Both the position numbers and the translations under genes were made by a program. From the NCBI GenBank assembly GCA_001314865.1, contig LJZR01000021.1, positions 32,253 to 96,252 of the forward strand: DNA of 64,000 bases, in the 5' to 3' direction. Shown here piece by piece: positions 55,527 to 63,713 of this stretch. Position 1 is the stretch's first letter. Every line of letters starts with the position of its first letter. The stretch comes from Phormidesmis priestleyi Ana (GTDB lineage: Bacteria; Cyanobacteriota; Cyanobacteriia; Phormidesmidales; Phormidesmidaceae). The notes under the pieces are model-generated. The model made no database searches. It was not told the origin of the DNA and worked only from the letters and a program-made list of their open reading frames with translations.

Positions 55527-55826
55527 ATGACAACTTATCAAGTTCGCCTAATTAACAAAAAGCGTCAGATCGATGTCACCATTCCGGTGGACGACGATGT
55601 TTATATCCTCGATGCAGCGGAAGAAAACGATATTAAACTGCCCTATACCTGCCGATCGGGGGGTTGTTCTAGCTGTGTCGGCAAAATTGTTGAAGGCGAA
55701 GTCGATCAAGAAGATCAGTCTTTTTTAGATGATGAGCAAATCGCCAAGGGATTTGCTCTGCTGTGTACGACTTATCCGCGCTCAGATTTGACGATTAAAA
55801 CCCATATGGAGGCGTATTTAATTTAG
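55527..55826 (+). CDS. fdxH: [2Fe-2S] ferredoxin FdxH
   Basis: 99 residues. Plant-type ferredoxin with ligands in CRSGGCSSC and the distal LLCTTYP. Basic residues near the N-terminus ([10 protein letters not shown]) and the sequence context identify the nitrogenase-linked FdxH type that donates electrons to NifH. TTAGGAGA precedes the ATG. It follows hesB, matching the common hesAB-fdxH order. Confidence 0.96.
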   Translation: MTTYQVRLINKKRQIDVTIPVDDDVYILDAAEENDIKLPYTCRSGGCSSCVGKIVEGEVDQEDQSFLDDEQIAKGFALLCTTYPRSDLTIKTHMEAYLI

Positions 55827-55899
55827 TCGGCTTGGAGTCGCATCAAGTTGGTGCCAAATTGAGTTGCTTGAGTCCCTTTAGTAAGGTTAGAGACTGTTT

Positions 55900-56151
55900 A
55901 TGTTCACTGGTTTTACAATATCGGGAGCTTCTTTAAAGATGCTCAAAGTAGGCGAACAGGGCGTTATCGCCCGAATTAGAGACGCTGACCCAACGGTTGC
56001 CGATCAGATCCGGCGATTGGGATTGTCGCCTGGAACTTCTATTGTTTTGGAGCAGCGGTTTCCTCGCTTTGTTGTGCGATCGCGCGAAGGCTCATTGGCG
56101 CTCACTCAGGCCATGATCCAAGCGATATATGTTCGTCTGCGAGCGGCTTAG
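55900..56151 (+). CDS. feoA: FeoA domain protein
   Basis: 83 residues. The SH3-like FeoA core is visible: LKVGEQGVIARIR, IRRLGLSPGTSIVLEQRFP and RSREGSLALTQ. Stand-alone FeoA genes occur at this place in many cyanobacterial nif clusters, presumably linked with iron supply. No feoB adjoins it, so a transport role through FeoB is not shown here. Confidence 0.92.
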   Translation: MFTGFTISGASLKMLKVGEQGVIARIRDADPTVADQIRRLGLSPGTSIVLEQRFPRFVVRSREGSLALTQAMIQAIYVRLRAA

Positions 56152-56250
56152 GCTAATAGCCGTCTTGAAATTGCTCAGAAACGATTCGTTCTTATCCCCT
56201 TCATAATCCCCACTCACAATAAACCTTCAATCATTAGGAGTCACCTAAAA

Positions 56251-56781
56251 ATGGCAAATATTGGAATTTTTTACGGCAGCACCTCGGGTGTTACAGAAGA
56301 GATTGCAGAGAAGATTCGAGAAGAAATTGGAGAAGATCTCTGTGATTTGTACAGTATGGAGGAAGATTTTGACGATGTTGAAGATCTGTTGAAATATGAC
56401 TATTTACTGCTTGGCTGCTCGACTTGGGGTGCTGGAGAAGTGCAAAACGACTGGCGCGAACCCCTGTTTGACATGGAGATTGAAAAGCCCGATTTTTCTG
56501 GGAAAACCATTGCGCTCTTTGGTGCTGGTGACTGTACCGGTCATGGTAAGCATTTTGTCGGTGCGCTCGGTACGCTTTACGACCAGTTTAAGGCGCTCGG
56601 CGCAAAGCTGGTAGGCGCGGTTCCCGCAGATGACTATTCGTTTGAAGCCTCTACGTCTATTCGGGATGGCAAGTTTGTTGGGCTACCTTTAGATGAGGTG
56701 AATGAAAGTGACAAAACGCCTCAGCGAATTGCAGATTGGCTAAACTTATTAAAAGCGGACTTTCCTGCGCTAGCCGCATAA
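56251..56781 (+). CDS. nifF: Flavodoxin, probable nitrogenase electron donor
   Basis: 176 residues. Long-chain flavodoxin: FMN phosphate loop FYGSTSGVTEEIAE (about 6-19), CSTWGAGEVQNDW (aromatic FMN contact) and LFGAGDCTGHGKHFVGALG. Cyanobacterial flavodoxins are often iron-stress induced (IsiB); location at the end of the nif run suggests a NifF role, which is inference. TAGGAG occurs 12 bases before the ATG. Confidence 0.9.
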   Translation: MANIGIFYGSTSGVTEEIAEKIREEIGEDLCDLYSMEEDFDDVEDLLKYDYLLLGCSTWGAGEVQNDWREPLFDMEIEKPDFSGKTIALFGAGDCTGHGKHFVGALGTLYDQFKALGAKLVGAVPADDYSFEASTSIRDGKFVGLPLDEVNESDKTPQRIADWLNLLKADFPALAA

Positions 56782-56824
56782 GGGCCAGTCATTCAGAGTC
56801 CAGTTACATATCAGGACATCCCGC

Positions 56825-57580
56825 ATGACTTTAACCAATCCTAAAACAAATCTCACCGCCAGCGACTCCAATCTACAGCAGCCCTCTTTAGATGGGCAGG
56901 CCAGCAATCAGGCCAGCAAACCCGCTGACCACCATCCATGGACTAATTACTACCAAGCGGTTGCTGGCCGGCCCCCTCGCGAAACGCTGTTAACAGCTTT
57001 AAATGCTTTTGATGCCGATGCTAAAGAGGTGGCTGAGTCTGGCCCTGCTGCCAAATTTGCAGTAGATTTGGGCTGCGGCAACGGGCGAGATACCGTGGAA
57101 CTCTTGCGGCGAAATTGGCTGGTGTTGGCAATTGACGGAGAAGCTGAGGCGATCGCTCAGCTACAGCAACGTCAGGATCTTGACTCTATCTCTTTAGAAG
57201 CTTCTAAAGAAATTCCTTTAGAAGCTTCTTTAGAAACTCGGGTGCAGCGATTCGAGGCGCTTATCCTCCCTGCCAATGTTGATCTGATCAACGCTAGCTT
57301 TTGTCTCCCCTTTTGCTCGCCTGATCAGTTTTCAACCATGTGGAACAAAATCGTCACCGCGCTAAAACCTGGCGGTCGATTCTGCGGGCATTTGTTTGGC
57401 GATCGCGACTCATGGGCGGTTTATCCTAACCGCAGCCATCACATGCGATCGCAAATTGATCAGCTACTGATTCCTTTTAAAGTAGAGCTTTTAGACGAAG
57501 AAGAACATCCAGGTAAAACCGCTCTAGGAGAAGAAAAACACTGGCATATCTACAATATTGTTGCTCAGCGGCTAGCTTAG
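56825..57580 (+). CDS. Class I SAM-dependent methyltransferase
   Basis: 251 residues. Motif I AVDLGCGNGRDTVELLRR (about 79-96) and post-motif LVLAIDGEAEAIAQL, then DLINASFCLPFC, are typical of TehB/UbiE-like small methyltransferases. An EASKEIPLEASLET repeat interrupts the core near residue 122, from a short DNA duplication. It lies 43 bp after the flavodoxin gene and may be cotranscribed. The substrate is unknown. Confidence 0.88.
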   Translation: MTLTNPKTNLTASDSNLQQPSLDGQASNQASKPADHHPWTNYYQAVAGRPPRETLLTALNAFDADAKEVAESGPAAKFAVDLGCGNGRDTVELLRRNWLVLAIDGEAEAIAQLQQRQDLDSISLEASKEIPLEASLETRVQRFEALILPANVDLINASFCLPFCSPDQFSTMWNKIVTALKPGGRFCGHLFGDRDSWAVYPNRSHHMRSQIDQLLIPFKVELLDEEEHPGKTALGEEKHWHIYNIVAQRLA

Positions 57581-57606
57581 CAAGAGACGTTTAATAAAGC
57601 GATGGG

Positions 57607-57816
57607 TTATTCAACCGCCAACATTACATTCGATGCTTTGACCACGGCATAGGCTTCACTCCCTACCACTAATCCCAAATTGTCAGCGGAGGCCTTGGTA
57701 ATAATTGAAGTCACTTCTAAGCCGGGGGCCACTTCGATCACGACTTCTGCATTTACCGCTCCTGGCGTAATAGATTTTACGGTTCCTTTCAACGCATTGC
57801 GAGCACTTATTTTCAT
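57607..57816 (-). CDS. Molbindin (Mop/TOBE domain), molybdate-binding protein
   Basis: 69 residues from the ATG at 57816: KISARNALKGTVKSITPGAVNAEVVIEV and VVGSEAYAVVKASNVMLAV are a single Mop domain. Such proteins form hexamers that store or buffer molybdate. The open frame extends upstream to 57954, but that part translates to a hydrophobic stretch from an AATAAAATGGGCC repeat and is unlikely to be coding. It stands between the nif genes and modBC/modA, so it fits molybdenum supply for nitrogenase. Confidence 0.93.
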   Translation of the reverse strand: MKISARNALKGTVKSITPGAVNAEVVIEVAPGLEVTSIITKASADNLGLVVGSEAYAVVKASNVMLAVE

Positions 57817-57829
57817 CACATACCTCAAT

Positions 57830-57910
57830 AGATTAATACAGCAGGCCAATAAAATGGGCCAATAAAATGGGCCAATAAAATGGCTCAGTAAAGCAGGCCA
57901 ATAAAACAAA
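57830..57910. repeat. Short tandem repeat upstream of the molbindin gene
   Basis: AATAAAATGGGCC and near copies occur four to five times directly ahead of the molbindin start. The repeat extends the open frame artificially. Confidence 0.7.
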
Positions 57911-58069
57911 AGACTTTGAAGACGCTTGAAGAATCTTTTTTGCTTGCTCAGCATAGCGAATTCATCAATGCAGTATCAGTAGCATTCAATACTAATCAAC
58001 TTCCTTAATATAGGTCATTATAGTGAAATGAAAGAGATAACAAAGAGTCTTTCATATTTCTCTTTTTTA

Positions 58070-58163
58070 AACATTGAGTTTAAACATTGAGTTTAAGCAT
58101 TGAGTTTAAGCATTGAGTCTAAGCATTGAGACAAGACATTGAGATAAAACATTGAGATAAAAC
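58070..58163. repeat. CATTGAG tandem repeat, seven copies
   Basis: Units of about 14 bp, TTTAAACATTGAG or TTTAAGCATTGAG, are repeated seven times with small changes, then GACAGGCGCTGTATGACAAGCGC follows. It lies 57 bp upstream of the cysK fragment. Confidence 0.85.
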
Positions 58164-58219
58164 AGCTATGACAGGCGCTGTATGACAAGCGCTAATTACA
58201 CACTTTAGGAGAACCGTCT

Positions 58220-58324
58220 GTGAAAGTTGCTAAAGATATTACTGAGTTGATTGGTCAAACGCCGCTAGTGCAGCTCAACCGCATTCCTCAGTCAGTGGGT
58301 TGTGTTGCTCAAATACTCGTTTAG
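58220..58324 (+). pseudogene. cysK: N-terminal fragment of cysteine synthase (cysK)
   Basis: From a GTG with TTAGGAGAACC ahead of it, 34 codons read KVAKDITELIGQTPLVQLNR, then IPQ and GCVAQILV, and end in TAG. This matches the start of O-acetylserine sulfhydrylase, in which the sequence should go on with a catalytic Lys region a few residues later. The active-site Lys and everything after it are missing, so no enzyme can be made. No remainder was seen downstream. It could be a deletion relic or, less likely, a leader peptide. Confidence 0.85.
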
Positions 58325-58454
58325 TCTCCCCACAGAATATCAATCTTCTCCTTCTGTTGTGTAATCCTGTGACTGAATCCTGTCATCTAATTCTGTCACA
58401 GAATTCTGTGACTAAATCCTGTCGTTTACTCTGTGCTTTATTCAGAAAAACCTC

Positions 58455-58721
58455 ATGACACCTGCCCCTCCCAACCCCCGCGAATCTCTTTACTTCGCCC
58501 TCATCGACCGCCTGCTCAACTGCCCTAACGGAGAAGAGCCCACTGTTCTCAATTCTGAGCCCGAGCTGCTAGATGCTGGCTTTGTTCAGGCGCTTATGCA
58601 AACTGCTAGCTACTTCGCCCATCAAGACAATCCTGAGTCTGCCAAGTTTCTTGTTTTTATTGCGCGTGAGCTAGCTCAACAGCTGGGCATGAGGCCGAAA
58701 CAGGTTCAAGCGCAGGCGTAA
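58455..58721 (+). CDS. Orphan small protein resembling the N-terminus of cyanobacterial CHAT/TPR proteins
   Basis: 88 residues. YFALIDRLLNCPNGEEPTVL, then ELLDAGFVQALMQTASYFA and ESAKFLVFIARELAQQLG, look like the conserved opening segment of large cyanobacterial TPR/CHAT-domain proteins, from my memory of that family. Here the frame ends at 58721 and no CHAT or TPR part follows. It may be a stand-alone domain or a gene remnant, like the cysK fragment just upstream. It converges on modBC. Confidence 0.7.
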   Translation: MTPAPPNPRESLYFALIDRLLNCPNGEEPTVLNSEPELLDAGFVQALMQTASYFAHQDNPESAKFLVFIARELAQQLGMRPKQVQAQA

Positions 58722-58746
58722 ATCACTTTGCCATTGATTTTGCCAT

Positions 58747-60657
58747 TCACTTTGCCATCGGCATTAGACTGTCCGGACTCAGCCACACCTGCCAGGGAAA
58801 AGGGCGATGTTGCAGCGCCTCCCATTTTTCCCGATAAATTTCGGCCTGAAGGTGATAATCCTGGGGGGAGTTAGGCTCGCTATGCAGTTTGATATAGAGC
58901 GTCACCCGGTGTTGGGTTTCGGTAATCATGGCCAGCCAACTGGGAAAGGTGTTGGGTGCGCCCGGTTCCAGAGGCCATTGGATATGGTGAGCCCGTAGTC
59001 CTACATAGCCTGTGTTTGCCGTTATAGGCGTGTTTACCCGAAGCCGACAATCCCAGTCTAGGGCTTCAATATGGTGCTCATCTACCCGGCGAGCACGAGA
59101 GAAGTTTTTGCATTCAGTGACTTTTGCCACTTCGTAGGTGGGCGGATGTTCAAAGATATCTGCTTTTGTGCCTTCGGCCTGAATTTCTCCTCCAGACAAC
59201 ACCAACAGATTGGTGCAGACCCGGTAGGCTTCTTCTAGCTTATGCGTGATAAACAAAGTAATGCCCTGATACTGCGAGAGCACTTCAATCAGTTGTTTTT
59301 CGATATGGCTGCGCAGGTAGGTATCTAGGGCAGAAAGGGGCTCATCCAACAACAGAATATCGGGTTGAATGGCTAGGGCTCTCGCCAGGGCAACGCGCTG
59401 CTGCTGTCCGCCAGAGAGTTGCTGAGGGTAGCGATCGCCCAGTCCCGTCAGCCCAATTTGGTCGAGATACTGGGTCACTGCTGCTGCCCGCTGGTGTTGG
59501 GGGATGTGCCCCATGCCAAAGGCAATATTTTGAGCGACGGTGAGATGAGGAAATAGGGCATAGTTTTGAAAAACTAGGCCGACTTTGCGATCGCGACTCG
59601 GCATATTTATCTGCTTATGCGAATCAAACAATATTTGCCCATTGAGCACAATTCGCCCATGAGTCGGCGTCTCTAGCCCGGCGATACACCTGAGCGTCAT
59701 ACTTTTGCCTGATCCTGAAGCGCCCAATAGCCCCAAGGGTTCGCCGTTAGTGGTAAAACTCACATTCAACTGAAATCCTGCCACTTGCCTTTTGATATTC
59801 ACCACCAGCTCAGCAGGCAGTTTGTTCCTCGACACCCCTGTCCCCTTCAAACCCGGATCACACTTTTTGTAAGCGGTTAGCGCTTCCCTGGGCGGAGCGC
59901 TTCCCTGGGCTATCGTCGCAAACTGATCGCCACGAAAGGTTTTGAAGAAAACCCAGTTAAATCCCCGCTTCACCAAATTATTAACCGCCAACTTTTTGTC
60001 GGATTTGGTCTGGTTACCGTAGTTGATGCCTGCAATCACCACCAGCGAAACGGCAATCATCAGCAGTACCCAGGCCAGGGCCACTCCCATCCGTCCTGAT
60101 TCTGCCGCAAAGAAAATCGCCACCGGAATAGTTTGGGTCACACCCGGAATACTGCCGCCCACCATCAAGGTTGCGCCAAATTCTCCCAAGGCTCTCGCAA
60201 AGGCCAGTACTGTGCCTGCTAGCACTCCCGGCCAAGCCAAGGGCAACAAAATTTGCCAAAAAATGCGCCACTCCGAAGCGCCCAGCGTGCGAGCAGAGCT
60301 GATCAAAGTAAAATCTACCTGCTCAAACGAGCCCAGCACCGTTTTGTACACCAGCGGAAACGCCACCACCGTTGCGGCAATCACTGCCGCTGTCCAGGTG
60401 AAAATAATAGAGATGCCCATTTGGTCAAGAAGCTGCCCAATGGGACTATTTTTACCCAACAACAACAGCAACAAAAAACCCACCACCGTCGGCGGCAGCA
60501 CGAGCGGCAGTGTCAGCACACCGTCAATAATTCCTCTTGCCTTGCCGCGATCGCCCAGCATCCAGCGAGCCACCAAGATGCCCAGCACCGATGCCAGCAC
60601 CGTAGCGACCAATGCTGTTTTCAGTGAAATCCAAAGCGGAGATAAGTCTTCAGGCAT
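58747..60657 (-). CDS. modBC: Molybdate ABC transporter, permease-ATPase fusion ModBC
   Basis: 636 residues. Residues 1 to about 215 are the ModB permease with five to six membrane helices and the cytoplasmic EAA-like loop (SSARTLGASEWRIFWQILLP). A linker follows, then ModC from about 285: Walker A GASGSGKSMTLRCIAG, signature LSGGQQQRVALARA, Walker B DILLLDEPLSALD. The C-terminal region (from about 560) resembles a TOBE-like regulatory tail. Fusion of modB and modC is known in cyanobacteria. It lies directly after modA in the same direction (12-bp gap), forming a modA-modBC operon that feeds molybdate to the nif cluster. Confidence 0.96.
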   Translation of the reverse strand: MPEDLSPLWISLKTALVATVLASVLGILVARWMLGDRGKARGIIDGVLTLPLVLPPTVVGFLLLLLLGKNSPIGQLLDQMGISIIFTWTAAVIAATVVAFPLVYKTVLGSFEQVDFTLISSARTLGASEWRIFWQILLPLAWPGVLAGTVLAFARALGEFGATLMVGGSIPGVTQTIPVAIFFAAESGRMGVALAWVLLMIAVSLVVIAGINYGNQTKSDKKLAVNNLVKRGFNWVFFKTFRGDQFATIAQGSAPPREALTAYKKCDPGLKGTGVSRNKLPAELVVNIKRQVAGFQLNVSFTTNGEPLGLLGASGSGKSMTLRCIAGLETPTHGRIVLNGQILFDSHKQINMPSRDRKVGLVFQNYALFPHLTVAQNIAFGMGHIPQHQRAAAVTQYLDQIGLTGLGDRYPQQLSGGQQQRVALARALAIQPDILLLDEPLSALDTYLRSHIEKQLIEVLSQYQGITLFITHKLEEAYRVCTNLLVLSGGEIQAEGTKADIFEHPPTYEVAKVTECKNFSRARRVDEHHIEALDWDCRLRVNTPITANTGYVGLRAHHIQWPLEPGAPNTFPSWLAMITETQHRVTLYIKLHSEPNSPQDYHLQAEIYREKWEALQHRPFPWQVWLSPDSLMPMAK

Positions 60658-60669
60658 GGAAATTTATAC

Positions 60670-61521
60670 TCATTCAGCCATTGCAAAACCGTACTCTTCA
60701 AAGATCTTAACTGCTGTATCACTGGATAGAAAATTCACAAAAGCCTGGGCAGCTTCGGCATGTTCACTATCAGCCACGACCCCAACCGGGTAAATAATAG
60801 GAGAGTGAGTATCGGCGGGCGCTGTTGCAACAATCTGTACCTGGTCTGATATTTTGGCGTCAGTGGCGTACACCAATCCAGCATCTACATTGCCGGTTTC
60901 TACATACGACAACACCTGCCGTACGTCTTTACCAAACACCAGCTTGGGCTGTAGAGCCTCAAACATATTCATTGCCGTTAGGGCTTCTTTGGCATAGCGA
61001 CCGGCTGGAACACTTTCGGGTTCACCCATGGCAAGTTTGGTGACTTTATCTGTTTCAAAGTCACTAAAGTCTGTGATATCCGCGTTGTCTTGAGGCGTGA
61101 TCATCACCAGAGAATTTAGCAGCAGGTTTTGACGAGAGCCTGCCAAAATCTGCCCTTGTTCTTCCAGATCATCCATCCATTGTTGAGAGGCTGAAAGAAA
61201 CACATCGGTCGGCGCGCCCTGAGAAATTTGCTGCGCCAGCGAACCCGATGAGCCAAAGTTATAGGTAATGGCCGCATTCGGCGCCTCGTCCTGGTAGGCT
61301 TCCTGCACTGCTTTCATGGCGTCCTGCACGCTGGCTGCCACAGAGATGGTGAGATCAACTGTTTTTGTGGTAGTTTTTGTCGCGGCTTTTGTTGCATTCG
61401 TTTCAGCTGCGGCTGGTGAGGTTGGTGATGTGGGCTGGGTGCAGCTCAGTGTGCCTAAACAGGTCACTAATGCTAAGGCCGATAACATTGTGAAATTTCG
61501 TCGTTTCATGGTTTTCATCAT
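60670..61521 (-). CDS. modA: Molybdate-binding periplasmic protein ModA
   Basis: 283 residues. The N-terminus has a basic stretch and hydrophobic core, ending in LGTLSC, a plausible lipobox, so it is likely a lipoprotein. A Thr/Ala/Lys-rich linker follows, then the type II binding-protein fold: ISVAASVQDAMKAVQEAY, YNFGSSGSLAQQI, GAPTDVFLSAS, VYATDAKI and YPVGVV. Tungstate or molybdate are the family ligands. First gene of the operon with modBC. Confidence 0.96.
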   Translation of the reverse strand: MMKTMKRRNFTMLSALALVTCLGTLSCTQPTSPTSPAAAETNATKAATKTTTKTVDLTISVAASVQDAMKAVQEAYQDEAPNAAITYNFGSSGSLAQQISQGAPTDVFLSASQQWMDDLEEQGQILAGSRQNLLLNSLVMITPQDNADITDFSDFETDKVTKLAMGEPESVPAGRYAKEALTAMNMFEALQPKLVFGKDVRQVLSYVETGNVDAGLVYATDAKISDQVQIVATAPADTHSPIIYPVGVVADSEHAEAAQAFVNFLSSDTAVKIFEEYGFAMAE

Positions 61522-61888
61522 GACTTAGACTCCTCAATCAACACAAATGCCAGTATCGCTTACTGAGGCCAAAAATACTGGCGCACTCATGACAAAACTG
61601 TGCCCTTGGATATCGCGTATGGGATTGGCGCAAGGAATGGTAATAAATAAGTCAGTGCCATTCTTTGACCCCTGTTGATTTTTATTGACTTCTTGTTGAC
61701 CACAGTGTTGCTCTTTGGGACGAGGCCGTTTTGGGCTTATCGGAAGCTATCTATCGCCCTCTATATTTGCTCTTCTAGGTAGTTATATAGAAAGTTTCCG
61801 GGGTAATCATCTTGTACGAGGTAGATATACGAAACGTTTCCGTATAATAAGTTGTTATGTTTTTAACTGGGTATGAGGAAAAATATTA
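61522..61888. promoter_or_regulatory. Divergent modA / unknown-gene control region
   Basis: 367 bp. It should contain the modA promoter and that of the gene at 61889. The right part holds a palindrome overlapping a TATAAT (listed next). No recognisable molybdate regulator site was identified. Confidence 0.45.
61786..61848 (+). promoter_or_regulatory. Operator-like palindrome overlapping TATAAT
   Basis: TATACGAAAC and GTTTCCGTATA (61826-61846) form a palindrome with one extra base, and TATAAT (61843-61848) overlaps its right arm. A second GAAA-GTTTCCG element lies at 61790-61800. The two GTTTCCG copies are exactly 42 bp apart, about four helical turns, which suggests paired binding by a repressor. 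The ATG of the gene is 40 bp after TATAAT. Confidence 0.55.
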
Positions 61889-63151
61889 ATGTCCTGTCGA
61901 ATTCTTCATTGCGGGAAGTCACTTAATAATTACAATCTTTGTATAGAGTACTCAGTTGCTGGTTTCGGTACGCGAGGGCCAGAAAAAGACGACATTATTT
62001 TTCTCGTAGTTAACCATGAAAAGCAAACTCTTTGTGGGCTTCGAGCAAGACTAGGCGAACCAACGGATCACCAGCCATGGCCTGATGCAGATCGTTATGT
62101 CTTAGCCTATAAACTTATCGATATTGAATATGCTAATCCCTTTGATATTCGTTTCCTTGTAGACTACGGTGGGAAATATTGGCCTCTCAAGTTTCTGCAA
62201 GGTTCTAAACCTATAAAAGATGAAAAAGCTGTCCAATCACTTCATGACGCTTTTGACAAACACTGTGTCGAACAGCCTGTACGGTTACTTAAGGGAAATG
62301 ATTTAAATGCTGAAGAGAAGGAAGAAGAAGAGGATACCCTTCTAGAAGTTAATCCAAGCGAACTGTCAGAAGTATTGCTAGAAGTTCCAGAAGCTAAAAT
62401 TAGTGTTATGGGTACTTTTCAGACAATTCCATTCAAAAATGAGACAGATGCTCTTCGTGGTCTTGAAAGTCTAGTAAACGAGAATTTTTACAACCTATTT
62501 CCTCGCTATAGCTCTAATCAATCCTTGCTGATTCCAGAAAATCGCTTATTTTTATCATCTGGCGTTGAAGCGCGTGGTGAAAAGCCAATGAAAGGCATTA
62601 GGTCCATTCCTGATGCACTTCTAATTGTCTATAGTGAATATGAAAAGCAGCCCTTTAGAGTTGCATTGATTGAATACGAATGCTTTGGTGAGAGCAAGAC
62701 TCGTTCACAAGAAAAGTCAAATTATCTTAATGGGCAAGTGATTCCTCAACTTATGCGATTTGCATCTGCATTTAGTATAGTTACGGATAAACAGATCCGA
62801 GATCAGACTATTAAAATGTGGGTCGATAAAATTATACAGTACATATATGTGACCCCAGAATATATCAGCAAGGTTTCAGGTTGGATGAAGCAAATTCGTC
62901 CAGATCTTTCAGATCAACTGGTTGGACGAGAAATTGATCGAGTTCTCACTGAAGCTTTTCAAAAGTCTCTGCAAATTCTTTTGATTATTGATGATTTGAG
63001 TGACGAACAAAAAGACACAATCACTAATGTAATTCGAGCATTTAAACTTGAGAGTGGTAAGAGTATAGAATTTATTTCGTACATTGTCCGCCTTGAACAA
63101 CGTATTCGGGTTTCAGATGCTGACGCAGAATATGCTTTATCAGTTCAGTAA
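61889..63151 (+). CDS. Unrecognised 420-residue protein, possible PD-(D/E)xK-like fold
   Basis: No family was recognised. The base composition is more AT-rich than the nif and sugar genes, and codon choice differs, suggesting transfer. Residues 140-155 are strongly acidic (EEKEEEEDTLLE). In the middle, SIPDALLIVYSEYEKQPFRVALIEYECFGES (about 240-270) resembles the PD-(D/E)xK nuclease layout of a PD pair, a spacer and an ExE or ExK strand, but the last residue is E, not K. The C-terminal part is helical. It follows a strong operator-like promoter, so control is probably tight. A nuclease role is a guess only. Confidence 0.75.
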   Translation: MSCRILHCGKSLNNYNLCIEYSVAGFGTRGPEKDDIIFLVVNHEKQTLCGLRARLGEPTDHQPWPDADRYVLAYKLIDIEYANPFDIRFLVDYGGKYWPLKFLQGSKPIKDEKAVQSLHDAFDKHCVEQPVRLLKGNDLNAEEKEEEEDTLLEVNPSELSEVLLEVPEAKISVMGTFQTIPFKNETDALRGLESLVNENFYNLFPRYSSNQSLLIPENRLFLSSGVEARGEKPMKGIRSIPDALLIVYSEYEKQPFRVALIEYECFGESKTRSQEKSNYLNGQVIPQLMRFASAFSIVTDKQIRDQTIKMWVDKIIQYIYVTPEYISKVSGWMKQIRPDLSDQLVGREIDRVLTEAFQKSLQILLIIDDLSDEQKDTITNVIRAFKLESGKSIEFISYIVRLEQRIRVSDADAEYALSVQ

Positions 63152-63218
63152 TTAATAGTATGCAGTGTAGGAGTTGATTCTGAATAGTTTTGCTTACATC
63201 AAAGTTCTCGGTTGCAAA

Positions 63219-63305
63219 GCATAACAATCCGCTTGCACACCGACCGTAAGAACTGGTTGCTCAAGTCCGAAGGTTGCTGGCGGCGGGTGAAAGGAGTCAT
63301 TAGAC
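63219..63305 (+). repeat. Integron attC-like site just upstream of the GNAT gene
   Basis: The 87-bp region starts GCATAAC and ends ATTAGAC, two loosely matching 7-bp core boxes (RYYYAAC and GTTRRRY class). Internally CACCGACCG (63237-63245) can pair with CGGCGGGTG (63281-63289) in 7 of 9 positions. The end box touches the ATG, and the AAAGGAG ribosome site (63290-63296) lies inside it. Imperfect core boxes make the call uncertain. Confidence 0.4.
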
Positions 63306-63713
63306 ATGAACATGAAATATATTGAAGATCGAAATCTCCCCCTTGATCAAGTTATTGCGCTGTATCGGGCAAACGACTGGTCGTCTGCGAATAAGCCTGA
63401 GTTACTTTTGAATGCGCTTAAAAATTCTCATTCGTTAGTTTCTGCATGGGAAGACGACAAATTAGTTGGCGTCGGAAACGCTATTTCAGACGGATTTCTA
63501 GTGGTTTATTATCCGCACTTACTTGTTTTGCCTGATTATCAAGGCAGGGGTGTCGGAACAGAAATAATGAAGATCATGAAGCAAAAATATATTGGCTTTC
63601 ATATGCACATGCTCACAGCTGATGGTCGCGCTATAGATTTTTATAAGAAATGCGGATTTGAGCGAGCTGGGCAAACAGAGCCGATGTGGATATATACCGG
63701 AGGCGATCATTGA
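63306..63713 (+). CDS. GNAT family N-acetyltransferase
   Basis: 135 residues. The acetyl-CoA motif A is LLVLPDYQGRGVGTEIMKIM (about 70-89), and DFYKKCGFERAGQTEPMW closes the fold. Single-domain acetyltransferases of this kind act on small amines, antibiotics or protein termini, and the substrate is not visible. Codon use is AT-richer than the main part of the window. It starts at the edge of an attC-like site, and a perfect GCCTAAC core box lies 13 bp after its stop (63726-63732), both in agreement with a gene-cassette origin. Confidence 0.92.
   Translation: MNMKYIEDRNLPLDQVIALYRANDWSSANKPELLLNALKNSHSLVSAWEDDKLVGVGNAISDGFLVVYYPHLLVLPDYQGRGVGTEIMKIMKQKYIGFHMHMLTADGRAIDFYKKCGFERAGQTEPMWIYTGGDH

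Noticed and set aside
57817..57954. N-terminal extension of the molbindin frame
   Set aside because: Encoded by an AT-rich tandem repeat and hydrophobic; typical Mop proteins begin at the internal ATG.
60023..60793. 256-codon plus-strand frame opposite modBC
   Set aside because: It lies over the ModB permease coding region on the other strand; the product is Ser/Thr/Pro-rich with no family pattern.
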